From Streptomyces sp. ISL-1 (GTDB lineage: Bacteria; Actinomycetota; Actinomycetes; Streptomycetales; Streptomycetaceae), in contig NZ_JAGGOI010000003.1 in assembly GCF_018614585.1 (NCBI RefSeq), positions 147,005 through 211,004 on the forward strand: a stretch of DNA of 64,000 bases, in the 5' to 3' direction. Each line of letters starts with the position of its first letter. Within the stretch, counting starts at the first letter, position 1. The notes under the pieces are model-generated. The model had not been told where the DNA came from and did no database searches. It saw only the letters and a list, made by a program, of their open reading frames with translations. Shown here piece after piece: positions 52,894-60,673 of this stretch. A program made the translations under genes and the position numbers.

Positions 52894-53277
52894 GTGCAGA
52901 CCGATATCGATCCGCGCAGCCTGATCGGCCGCAAGGCGTTCGACCGCAACGGCCACAAGATCGGGACTGTGGACGAGGTGTACCTGGACGATGCCACGGG
53001 AGTGCCCGAGTGGGCAGCCGTGCGAACCGGCCTGTTCAGCCGGGACGCGTTCGTCCCGCTGGAGCCGAGCAAGCTGGTCGACGACACCCTGCATGTTCCC
53101 TACGAGCGCTCGCTGATCAGGGATGCCCCGGACTTCGGCGTCGGCCGCCATCTCTCCCCGGAGCAGGAACTTCAGCTCTACCACCACTACGGCCTCGACC
53201 TCTCCGAGGCACCCGAGACGCCGGCCCCCTCCTCGGGGGACAGGTCCTTCGGCCGCGTGGCCGGCCCGGAGGACTGA
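52894..53277 (+). CDS. PRC-barrel domain protein
   Basis: A 127-residue protein. GTG start at 52894, preceded by GGAGGG; LIGRKAFDRNGHKIGTVDEV, YLDDATGVPEWAAVRTGLFS and FVPLEPSKLVDDTLHVPYER form a single PRC barrel. The C-terminal SPEQELQLYHHYGLDLS helix is typical of actinobacterial PRC proteins. Family members bind RNA or act in photosynthesis-reaction-centre-like barrels; the role is unknown here. It overlaps the convergent dinB gene by 91 bp. Confidence 0.88.
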   Translation: MQTDIDPRSLIGRKAFDRNGHKIGTVDEVYLDDATGVPEWAAVRTGLFSRDAFVPLEPSKLVDDTLHVPYERSLIRDAPDFGVGRHLSPEQELQLYHHYGLDLSEAPETPAPSSGDRSFGRVAGPED

Positions 53278-55217
53278 CCCGCACCCTCCACCGCCGTGGG
53301 CTGCCCGACGAGGGGCAGCGGGTCGGAGGGCTCCAGATCGGGGTCGTCGACCCGGAAGGTGCGTACGCGCCCCGGCGGCGACCCAGGTTCCTCGAACCGC
53401 ACGGTGACCCGCCCGAGCCCGCTGCCCTGCACCCATCCCGCCCCGTACTCGGCATGCCGGACGTCGTGCCCGGCGGCCCACCGCCGCGCCGCAAGCGCCT
53501 CGCGCTCGGCTCCCCCGACCCGGGCTCCGGCCGAGGCCCCTGCCCCGACCCGGGCTCCCTCTGAGGCCCCTCCCGCCCGGGCCTCTGCTCCGGCCTGGGC
53601 TCCCGCCGCGCCCCCTGCCCCTGCCCCTGCCCCTGTCCCGGCTCGGGTCACGGCCCCAGCTCCCGCTCCCGCCGCCTGGGCCTCCGCTCCGCTCGAGCCT
53701 CCTGCCGCGCCCCCTGTCCCTGTCCCGGCTCGGGTCACGGCCCCAGCTCCCGCTCCCGCCGCCCGGGCCTCCGCTCCGCTCGAGCCTCCCGCCGCGCCCC
53801 CTGTCCCTGTCCCGGCTTCCACTCCGGCCTGCGCTCCGGCTGCGGCCGCTCCCCCGGGGGTGTCCCCCGCCCCCGCCCCATCACCTGCTCCCGCCCGGAC
53901 TCCTGCCCCTCCCGCTGCGCCCACACCCTCACCTGCTACCGCTGGCGCTCCAGCCCCGGCCTCGGCTCCGGCAGCGCCTCCCGCCGGGGCCCGGGAGTCG
54001 GTGCCGGCTCCCGCCGCGCCCTCCACGCCTGTCCAGGCACCCCGCCCCGCCCGGGTCCCCGCCCCCGCCGCGTCGTCGACCTCGTGCGCCTCCCGCTCGG
54101 CCTCAGCCACCTCCTCGTCTGCTTCACGCTCGGCCCGCTCAACAGCCGCGGCCTGCGCGAAGAGATCCTCCTGCGTGTAGTCCGCCAGCCCCGTCACGCC
54201 CACCCCCAGCAGCCGCACCCCGCCCGTGGTGTCCACCGCCTCCAACAGCCGCCCGGCGGCCTCCCGCACCACCTCCGGGTCATCCGTCGGCCCCCGCAGC
54301 GTCTCCGAGCGCGTCAGCGTGGAGAAGTCGTACCGCCGCACCTTCAACACGATGGTCCGCCCCGAGTGCCCGGACTCGCGCAGCCGCCGCACACACCGGT
54401 CGGCCAGCCGTTCCACCTCGATCCGCACCCGCACCCGGTCGTGCAGATCCACATCGAAGGTGTCCTCCACCGACACCGACTTCGCGTCCCGCTCAGCCAC
54501 CACCGGCCGGTCGTCGTACCCCATGGCCATCCGGAACAGCGAGGTCCCGTGCGCCTTGCCCAGCAGCCGTACGAGCTCGTCCTCGCCCGCCTCCGCCAGC
54601 TCGGCGACTGTCGTCATCCCGGCCCGCCGCAGATGCTCCCCCGTGGCAGGCCCCACCCCCGGCAGCGTCCGCACGGACATCGGCCCGAGCAGCTCGCGCT
54701 CCGTGCCCGGCTCTATGAGCAACAGGCCGTCCGGTTTCGCCTGCTCGGAAGCGATCTTGGCGAGCATCTTGGAGCCCGCGAGCCCGACGGACCCCGACAG
54801 CCCGGTGACGGCAAGGATGTCCCGCCGCAGCCGCTCACCGGCCACCCGCGCGGAAGCCGCGTCGTCGGCCGAGCCCCCCGCCTCCAGGTCGACGAAGGCC
54901 TCGTCCAGACTCAGCGGCTCCACCAGTGGCGAGAGCCTGCCGAGCAGGTCCATAACCTGCTCGCTGACAGCGCGGTAGAGCGAGAAGCGCGGCACGAGAT
55001 ACGCGGCGTTCGGAGCCAGCCGCCTTGCCTGCGCCATCGGCATCGCCGAGTGCACCCCGAAGCGCCTCGCCTCGTACGAAGCGGTGGCGACGACCCCTCG
55101 CGGCCCGAGCCCCCCGACGACCACCGGCTTTCCGCGCAGACTCGGCTTCGCCGCCTGTTCGGCGGCGGCGAAGAAGGCATCCATGTCCAGATGCAGAATC
55201 GTCGGCGCGGTTCTCAC
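53187..55217 (-). CDS. dinB: DNA polymerase IV (Y-family) with expanded low-complexity tail
   Basis: A 676-residue protein. Residues 1-345 are a normal Y-family translesion polymerase: catalytic DMDAFFAAAE (11-20), SLDEAFVDLE (103-112), thumb HhH LPGVGPATGEHLRRAG, and little finger. The beta-clamp motif QEDLF is at 349-353, where most DinBs end. A linker of about 240 residues rich in Gly/Ala/Arg follows, carrying an exact-length 87-bp tandem duplication. A conserved tail domain (HAEYGAGWVQGSGLGRVTVR) closes it. In Streptomyces the tail domain is common; the linker here is unusually long. Confidence 0.93.
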   Translation of the reverse strand: MRTAPTILHLDMDAFFAAAEQAAKPSLRGKPVVVGGLGPRGVVATASYEARRFGVHSAMPMAQARRLAPNAAYLVPRFSLYRAVSEQVMDLLGRLSPLVEPLSLDEAFVDLEAGGSADDAASARVAGERLRRDILAVTGLSGSVGLAGSKMLAKIASEQAKPDGLLLIEPGTERELLGPMSVRTLPGVGPATGEHLRRAGMTTVAELAEAGEDELVRLLGKAHGTSLFRMAMGYDDRPVVAERDAKSVSVEDTFDVDLHDRVRVRIEVERLADRCVRRLRESGHSGRTIVLKVRRYDFSTLTRSETLRGPTDDPEVVREAAGRLLEAVDTTGGVRLLGVGVTGLADYTQEDLFAQAAAVERAEREADEEVAEAEREAHEVDDAAGAGTRAGRGAWTGVEGAAGAGTDSRAPAGGAAGAEAGAGAPAVAGEGVGAAGGAGVRAGAGDGAGAGDTPGGAAAAGAQAGVEAGTGTGGAAGGSSGAEARAAGAGAGAVTRAGTGTGGAAGGSSGAEAQAAGAGAGAVTRAGTGAGAGAGGAAGAQAGAEARAGGASEGARVGAGASAGARVGGAEREALAARRWAAGHDVRHAEYGAGWVQGSGLGRVTVRFEEPGSPPGRVRTFRVDDPDLEPSDPLPLVGQPTAVEGAGQSSGPATRPKDLSPEEGAGVSGASERSRP
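53637..53810 (-). repeat. 87-bp tandem duplication in the dinB linker
   Basis: Two copies (53637-53723 and 53724-53810) differing at three or so positions encode GGSSGAEARAAGAGAGAVTR-type units of 29 residues. A partial third copy starts at 53811, and shorter Gly/Ala/Arg units surround it (about 53520-54050). The period is a multiple of three, so the frame is kept. Confidence 0.9.
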
Positions 55218-55308
55218 ATGTCCGATGCTGCCCTACGCCACTGACAATGGCGCCGAGGGACGGGGAGCCATCCGGGCGAGCGAGGCCAACGAAGCCTGGC
55301 GTCGGCGC

Positions 55309-55905
55309 TCAGACGGCCCGGTCGCGCCTGCGCCTGGCCAGCTCGTCCGCGGGGTTGTTCCCGACGAGGGTCTCGCCGGTGTCGATCCGCTCGCCGTGCA
55401 GCTGCGACAGCGCCGTCTCGACATCCCGCCACACCACGCCGACGGCGATCCCGAAGACCCCCTGACCGCCCTGCAGCAGGTCGACCACCTCGTCGGGCGA
55501 GGAGCACTCGTAAACCGTGGCGCCGTCGCTCATGAGCGTCATGCGTTCGAGGTCCGTGAAGCCCCGCGCCCGCAGATGCTGCACCGCGGTGCGGATGTTC
55601 TGCAGCGCCACACCGGTGTCGAGAAAACGCTTGACGACTTTGAGGACGACCACATCGCGGAAGCTGTAGAGCCGCTGGGTGCCCGATCCGTACGCCGACC
55701 GCACGCTGGGCTCGACCAGCCCGGTACGCGCCCAGTAGTCGAGTTGCCGATAGGTGATTCCCGCCGCCGCACACGCGGTCGGCCCCCGGTAGCCGATCGT
55801 CTCCCTGGAGGGGTCGGCCGAACTCTCGTGGAGCGGATACGGCCCGCCCTCCCCCAGACTCCGTCCGGGGACGCCCCCTGCCGCACCGTCGCCGCTATTT
55901 CTCAC
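55309..55905 (-). CDS. MerR family transcriptional regulator
   Basis: A 198-residue MerR-type protein. After about 45 disordered residues comes the winged HTH (CAAAGITYRQLDYWARTGLV then EPSVRSAYGSGTQRLYSFRD) and a helical region ending in a short effector-like part (ECSSPDEVVDLLQGGQGVFG). There is no metal-binding Cys pattern. It belongs to the set of two MerR genes flanking the bifunctional nuclease gene in actinobacteria, next to FtsR. GTG at 55905 is chosen; the ATG at 55983 adds residues without homology. Confidence 0.88.
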   Translation of the reverse strand: MRNSGDGAAGGVPGRSLGEGGPYPLHESSADPSRETIGYRGPTACAAAGITYRQLDYWARTGLVEPSVRSAYGSGTQRLYSFRDVVVLKVVKRFLDTGVALQNIRTAVQHLRARGFTDLERMTLMSDGATVYECSSPDEVVDLLQGGQGVFGIAVGVVWRDVETALSQLHGERIDTGETLVGNNPADELARRRRDRAV

Positions 55906-56072
55906 GCCGACCTCCGTCCTTGACCTGCCATGTCGACGGTAGGCAGTCACCCGGGGTGCGTCAACGATCGCCACACTCGGCACGCCGAGTGATAATCACC
56001 CTGAGAGTGGTTTCTCGTGCCCGTATTCGGGGAAAGGCTACTCGAATGTGCCAACTCCGCCCGTCTCGGCGG

Positions 56073-56546
56073 TCACTGACTGTTGGTACCGAAGTCCTCG
56101 GGCGAGATCTGATCGAGGAACTCGCGGAACTTCTCCACCTCGTCCTCCTGCTCGTCCGGAATGGCGATTCCCGCGTCGTCGAGCACCCCGTCACTGCCGT
56201 AGATCGGCGTACCGGTGCGCAGGGCAAGCGCTATGGCATCGGACGGTCTCGCACTCACCTCGACTCCGCTGGCAAAGACCAGCTCCGCATAGAAAACCCC
56301 TTCACGCAGGTCAGTGATGCGGACCTCGGTGAGCTCCTGGCCCACGGCCTCCAGCACGTCTTTGAAGAGGTCATGCGTCAGCGGCCTTGCCGGTGCCATG
56401 CCCTGCTGGGCAAAGGCAATGGCGGTCGCCTCCCCGGGACCGATCCAAATGGGGAGGTACCGGTCGCCTCCCACTTCACGCAGGAGCACGATCGGTTGGT
56501 TCGAGGGCATTTCGACCCGGACACCCACAACGTCGAGCTCGTTCAC
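56073..56546 (-). CDS. Bifunctional nuclease family protein (DUF151)
   Basis: A 157-residue protein. MNELDVVGVRVEMPSNQPIV, then LPIWIGPGEATAIAFAQQGM, RPLTHDLFKDVLEAVGQ and SARPSDAIALALRTGTPIY are the hallmarks of the DUF151/BFN family, reported to have both DNase and RNase activity in other organisms. It sits between two MerR-type regulator genes, an arrangement conserved in actinobacteria and linked to control of cell division and central metabolism. Confidence 0.92.
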   Translation of the reverse strand: MNELDVVGVRVEMPSNQPIVLLREVGGDRYLPIWIGPGEATAIAFAQQGMAPARPLTHDLFKDVLEAVGQELTEVRITDLREGVFYAELVFASGVEVSARPSDAIALALRTGTPIYGSDGVLDDAGIAIPDEQEDEVEKFREFLDQISPEDFGTNSQ

Positions 56547-56599
56547 ACAGCAACCCTAGGACTTGCCCGACCGGTTTGGGTAGTCGGGCTCCCCCAAGA

Positions 56600-57343
56600 T
56601 CAGTGCAGCCGGACCCCGAGGGCTGTCTGCAGCAGGGCCGCGTGAAGCCGCACAGACAGGGCCGCCAGCTCTTTCGTGGTCGCCGCGGCGTGCGCCCTGG
56701 TCTGCGGATTACGGTGCCGCCGCAAGGGTGCGACCACCTGCTCGACCAGTCCCGCCTCGCGGTCTGCGGCGGCTTTCATCGATCGCAGATGCCGGGGTTC
56801 GAGGCCGAATCTCCCCAGATCCGCGACCAGCCGTGCGACAGTTACCGATTCGGCGTCGTATCCGCCGTCCTCGTCCCGCGCGAGCAGGCCGTACGACTCC
56901 CACTCGTCCAGCTCCGCCTCACTCACCTCGGCGGCCGCGAGAAGCTCCGAACGGCCCACCCGGGCCGCGGTCACCCGCTCCGAGTCGGCTTCCCAGGCGC
57001 CGTCGAGCAGCTCCCGCTGCGGCCCCTGCGTGGGCAGCGGCACCTGCTCGCCGCGGCCGAGGGCGTCGAGATGCTCGCGGATGACCTTCAGCGGAAGATA
57101 GTGGTCCCGCTGCATCCGCAGCACCTGTGCCAGCCGCTCCACGTCCTCGGGGCTGAATTTGCGGTACCCGGACGGGGTGCGCCGGGGCTCGACCAGACCC
57201 TCGGTCTCCAGAAAACGGATCTTGGAGATGGTCACTTCGGGAAACTCGTCGCGCAGCCGACTGAGCACCATACCGATGCTCATCAGCCTCTCGCCCGCTG
57301 TGGCGGTGCCGTGACCGGCACCGCCCGTCGGTGTTCGCAGCAT
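56600..57343 (-). CDS. ftsR: MerR-type transcriptional regulator FtsR
   Basis: A 247-residue regulator of the FtsR/Rv1828 family. The winged HTH is FPEVTISKIRFLETEGLVEP then RRTPSGYRKFSPEDVERLAQ; the C-terminal dimerisation domain contains SELLAAAEVSEAELDEWESYGLL. In Corynebacterium the homologue activates ftsZ. ATG at 57343 is the family start; an internal ATG at 57283 is possible. It follows the FHA gene by 42 bp, with a hairpin between. Confidence 0.9.
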   Translation of the reverse strand: MLRTPTGGAGHGTATAGERLMSIGMVLSRLRDEFPEVTISKIRFLETEGLVEPRRTPSGYRKFSPEDVERLAQVLRMQRDHYLPLKVIREHLDALGRGEQVPLPTQGPQRELLDGAWEADSERVTAARVGRSELLAAAEVSEAELDEWESYGLLARDEDGGYDAESVTVARLVADLGRFGLEPRHLRSMKAAADREAGLVEQVVAPLRRHRNPQTRAHAAATTKELAALSVRLHAALLQTALGVRLH

Positions 57344-57360
57344 GTACCTTCCCTGAGGTC

Positions 57361-57381
57361 CCCCCAGACAGAGTCTGGGGG
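57361..57381 (-). terminator. Hairpin between the FHA gene and ftsR
   Basis: CCCCCAGAC and GTCTGGGGG form a perfect 9-bp stem with a 3-nt AGA loop just after the FHA stop at 57386 and 18 bp before the ftsR start. It may act as an attenuator in this operon. A related imperfect hairpin lies at 55851-55870 inside the MerR gene. Confidence 0.6.
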
Positions 57382-57385
57382 AGGG

Positions 57386-58225
57386 TCACACGCCCCGCTG
57401 GCTCGCGTAGAAGACCAGACGGTACTTGCCGATCTGGACCTCGTCGCCGTTCGACAGGAGGACCGAGTCGATCCGCTCGCGGTTGACGTACGTGCCATTG
57501 AGACTGCCGACGTCCGCGACGCTGAAGCTGCCGTCCGGACCCCTGCGGAACTCCACGTGACGCCGCGAAACGGTGACGTCGTCGAGGAAGATGTCGCTCT
57601 GCGGGTGACGGCCGGCCGTGGTCAGGTCGCCGTCCAGCAGGAAGCGGCTGCCGGAATTCGGTCCGCGGCGCACCACCAGGAGCGCCGAGCCGAGCGGCAG
57701 TGCGTCGACGGCCGCCTGGGCTTCGGGAGAGAGCGACGGAACCTGCGTCTGTCCCGTCACCTCCGAGTCGTACGCCTCGATACCGGAGATGGAGATCGTC
57801 GAGGTCGTCTCCGAAGGGCGCTCCGCCGGCGTCCCGGCACGCAGCGGCGCGCCACAGTTGGAGCAGAACCGGCTGGCCTCGGCATTGCGGTGCCCGCACC
57901 TCGTACAAACCAAGGCCGACATGGAAGGATCCTCCTGCCGCGGCTGCCCCGCGTGGGGATTGGTCGCATACGGGTCGGAGGAAAACCCTCCACCCGTACT
58001 TGAGGTTGATGGTTCCCCGAAACCTATGCGGCCGGGACCGGCAGGGTCAACAGACGACGCGCCCTGACCGCCCGAAATGTCACCACCCGGGCCACCGACC
58101 TCGTCCCGGAAGAGAGGCCGCTCAGCGCCCTGCTCCTCACTCTCGCCATGGCGCGGTGCGCGATGCCTGGCGTTGCCGCCGTCCTCGCGTGCGCTCTTGC
58201 CGAACAACTTCCCAAACAACTTCAC
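57386..58225 (-). CDS. FHA domain protein with zinc ribbon, GarA/OdhI-like
   Basis: A 279-residue protein. A disordered N-terminus (1-100) precedes a zinc ribbon (CTRCGHRN...FCSNCG, about 105-125). The phosphorylation motif region SETTSTISI is near 140, and the C-terminal FHA domain is GRHPQSDIFLDDVTVSRRHVEF-like with GSLNGTYVN. In mycobacteria and corynebacteria GarA/OdhI is phosphorylated by Ser/Thr kinases in an ETT motif and then controls 2-oxoglutarate metabolism. The same role is plausible here. The longer N-terminus and zinc ribbon distinguish the Streptomyces form. Start: MKLFGKLFGKSAREDGG. Confidence 0.9.
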   Translation of the reverse strand: MKLFGKLFGKSAREDGGNARHRAPRHGESEEQGAERPLFRDEVGGPGGDISGGQGASSVDPAGPGRIGFGEPSTSSTGGGFSSDPYATNPHAGQPRQEDPSMSALVCTRCGHRNAEASRFCSNCGAPLRAGTPAERPSETTSTISISGIEAYDSEVTGQTQVPSLSPEAQAAVDALPLGSALLVVRRGPNSGSRFLLDGDLTTAGRHPQSDIFLDDVTVSRRHVEFRRGPDGSFSVADVGSLNGTYVNRERIDSVLLSNGDEVQIGKYRLVFYASQRGV

Positions 58226-58415
58226 GGGCGATTCCCCTTGACCGAAATAGACCCGCCCGTGGGGCAGGACGAACCCTCAATGATCACACCTGCCGACCCG
58301 GACATCCTCACAACGTCCGTAACCACCAGACAGTTTCCACCAGGCGGCACGCTTGTGATGTGTCGACCCCCCGCAACGTCATGCCCTGGTCCGCCCGACC
58401 CCATGCACCCCCGCC

Positions 58416-59312
58416 TCACTGCGCCGACGACCGAGCGTAGTCAGGCCGCTTCGCAGGTCGCAAGGCATCCACGACGATCTTCTGCGAACGCTCCACCCTG
58501 GCGGTGGCCTGCTCCTTCTCCAGCGTCTGCACCACACCGCCGGGGATGTTGAGGGCGGGCTCCAGATCCTGCGGCCTGCCGATGACCTTGAAGCGGTACG
58601 GCGCGGTGATCTTCTTGCCGTCCACCTCGATCTCACCACCCGTACCTGTGAAATGCGTGTCAGCGACAACGCGGATGTCGTTGACCTGGATTGCTTCCGC
58701 ACCGGCGGCGCGCAGTTCCTGGATCGCGTCGAGCAGCATGTCGGACTCCACGGTTCCGGACGGGTCCTCCACGGTCAGCGTGATGCCGGGGCCCTGCGCC
58801 GCGACCGTGCCGGCCAGGATGCCGAGTTGCTGCTCCTTCTGCCGCGTCTGCTTACGCGCCTCTTCCGCCTGGTCCGAACTGCTCTCCAGTTCGGTGCGCT
58901 GGGTCTCGAGACGCTGCTTCTCGTCCGCGAGGCGCTGTGTGCGGTTGTCGAGCTCGTCGAGGATGCGCACCAGGTCCTCCTGGCGGGCACCGCGCAGCGC
59001 GCTGTTGTCGCTGGTCGAGCTGACCTGGATGGCAAGCCCCAGACCGAGGACGAACAGCAGTACGGCGACGATGAGTTGAGCGCGGTTGACCCGCGGCGGC
59101 CACAGCACCGCGACGAGTCGTTGGCGGCCGGTCTGCTGCTCGGCCTGGGGCTGATCCGGCTCAGCCTGCCCCTGCTCGGGCTGATCGGGCCGGTCCGGAC
59201 CGCCCCGGTCGGGCTCGGACCGTCCCGCCGACGGCGCAACCGCCTCCGGCTCCTCACCCTTCGGGTTCTCGCTCTTCGGGGTCTCGCCCTTCGGGTTCTC
59301 TTCGCTGTTCAT
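58416..59312 (-). CDS. DUF881 family membrane protein (second copy)
   Basis: A 298-residue protein. A charged Glu/Pro/Lys-rich cytosolic part (1-80) with several ENPKGE-type repeats, one membrane helix (LIVAVLLFVLGLGLAIQV), a coiled coil (about 120-165) and the DUF881 domain (GPGITLTVEDPSGTVESDML; AGAEAIQVNDIRVVA). DUF881 proteins pair with Sbp in an envelope cluster conserved in actinobacteria and sporulating Firmicutes, near division genes. Start taken at 59312 (MNSEENPKGE). It is followed by a 190-bp gap. Confidence 0.87.
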   Translation of the reverse strand: MNSEENPKGETPKSENPKGEEPEAVAPSAGRSEPDRGGPDRPDQPEQGQAEPDQPQAEQQTGRQRLVAVLWPPRVNRAQLIVAVLLFVLGLGLAIQVSSTSDNSALRGARQEDLVRILDELDNRTQRLADEKQRLETQRTELESSSDQAEEARKQTRQKEQQLGILAGTVAAQGPGITLTVEDPSGTVESDMLLDAIQELRAAGAEAIQVNDIRVVADTHFTGTGGEIEVDGKKITAPYRFKVIGRPQDLEPALNIPGGVVQTLEKEQATARVERSQKIVVDALRPAKRPDYARSSAQ

Positions 59313-59317
59313 CGGCC

Positions 59318-59650
59318 TCACGCCCGGAACACATGCCGGCGGATCGCGGCAGCGTTGGAGAAAATTCGGATGCCGAACACGACCACCACACCCGTGGACA
59401 GCTGGGCGCCGACGCCCAACTTGTCGCCCAGGAACACGATCAGCGCTGCCACCACCACATTCGACAGGAAGGAGACGACGAAGACCTTGTCCACGAAAAT
59501 CCCGTCGAGCATGGCCCGAAGGCCGCCGAAGACCGCGTCGAGAGCAGCGACGACAGCGATCGGCAGATAGGGCTCGACCACCGCCGGTACCTCGGGTCGG
59601 ACCAACAGTCCGACCACGACTCCCACGACGAGGCCCAGTACGGCGATCAC
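59318..59650 (-). CDS. sbp: Small basic protein Sbp (DUF1290)
   Basis: A 110-residue membrane protein with three hydrophobic segments: VLGLVVGVVVGLLV, LPIAVVAALDAVFGGLRAML and the C-terminal FLSNVVVAALIVFLGDKLGV. RAMLDGIFVDKVFVVSF is the family signature. It is always between the two DUF881 genes in this type of cluster and overlaps the upstream one by 4 bp. Confidence 0.92.
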   Translation of the reverse strand: MIAVLGLVVGVVVGLLVRPEVPAVVEPYLPIAVVAALDAVFGGLRAMLDGIFVDKVFVVSFLSNVVVAALIVFLGDKLGVGAQLSTGVVVVFGIRIFSNAAAIRRHVFRA

Positions 59651-60576
59651 GATGTGCCCTTCCCTGTGTCAGCCGTGCCCTGCCCGTTGCCCTTACCGGC
59701 GTCGGCGGTCTTCGGCTCTGCTGTACGTACGATCAAGCTCGGCGCCGCCGGCAGACGCACCTTCTCCTCGCTGGAGATGCTGGTGCGGATACCGAAGTTC
59801 TCCTGCAACGCGTGCAGATACTGCCCATCGGCACTGTCCTGGAACGCAGTGCTCAACTTCTTGCCGTCCCCCACGGCAAGCACGGTGTACGGCGGCACCA
59901 GCGGCCTGTTGTCGACCAGTATGGCGTCGCCCGCCGCGCGGATCGCGGACAGGGCGGTCAGTCGCTGCCCGTTGATCGCGACGGCCTCCGCACCCGATTC
60001 CCAGAGCCCGTTGACGATCCGCTGCATATCGCGGTCCCGGACCCGGCCGGTGTCGCTGAAGCCGCTGGTCTCCCGCGGCCCGTCGCCGCCCTGGTCGGTG
60101 TCCTTCGCATCGTCGACGACGAGCTTCACACCCGGCCCCTCGACCTCGGTGGCGCCGGAGAGCAGTGCGACGAGTTCCCCCTGGCCCCCGCCCTGCGTCT
60201 TGAGGGCCTTTTGCTGCCGGTCCCCCACCTCGTCCCGGAGCTTGTCGACGCTCTCCTCCAACGCGTCGGCGTCGGCCGTCTCGGTACCGATCCGGTCGAT
60301 GAGCTCCTCACGCTCCTTCGCCACGACCGGTGCCGATATCCGCGCCTGCGCGGCCCCGACGGTGACGACCAGAGCCGCCAGCACGAGACCGGCGGCGAGT
60401 CCGAGCTTCGCACGCAGCGTACGGGGCAGTCCCCCGCCCTCGGCCTCCCTGCGGGCCGCGGCCTCCGCGTATCCGTCGTCGAGGCTGTGCTCCATAACGT
60501 TCGTCAGCAGCGACATGGACGCATCTGGACGCGCGGGTGGAGAGCCGGTGCTCCGAACGGGGGGCTGCTGCGACAT
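59647..60576 (-). CDS. DUF881 family membrane protein (first copy)
   Basis: A 309-residue protein. A short cytosolic tail precedes a membrane helix (LAAGLVLAALVVTVGAAQ), an acidic coiled coil (about 105-150) and the DUF881 domain (GPGVKLVVDDAKDTDQG; SGAEAVAINGQRLTALSAI; DNRPLVPPYTVLAVGDG). Its stop overlaps the sbp start, so DUF881-sbp-DUF881 forms a coupled operon. Start chosen at 60576 (MSQQPPVRS); an ATG three codons earlier is possible. Confidence 0.88.
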   Translation of the reverse strand: MSQQPPVRSTGSPPARPDASMSLLTNVMEHSLDDGYAEAAARREAEGGGLPRTLRAKLGLAAGLVLAALVVTVGAAQARISAPVVAKEREELIDRIGTETADADALEESVDKLRDEVGDRQQKALKTQGGGQGELVALLSGATEVEGPGVKLVVDDAKDTDQGGDGPRETSGFSDTGRVRDRDMQRIVNGLWESGAEAVAINGQRLTALSAIRAAGDAILVDNRPLVPPYTVLAVGDGKKLSTAFQDSADGQYLHALQENFGIRTSISSEEKVRLPAAPSLIVRTAEPKTADAGKGNGQGTADTGKGTS

Positions 60577-60673
60577 GCCGCACATCGTCGCACGTCGCAG
60601 GCGCTACCGCCGAATGGCCCCACCGGTGTGCCGGAAGCCGTCGAAAGACCCCTCCCGGCACACCTGTCCCACC

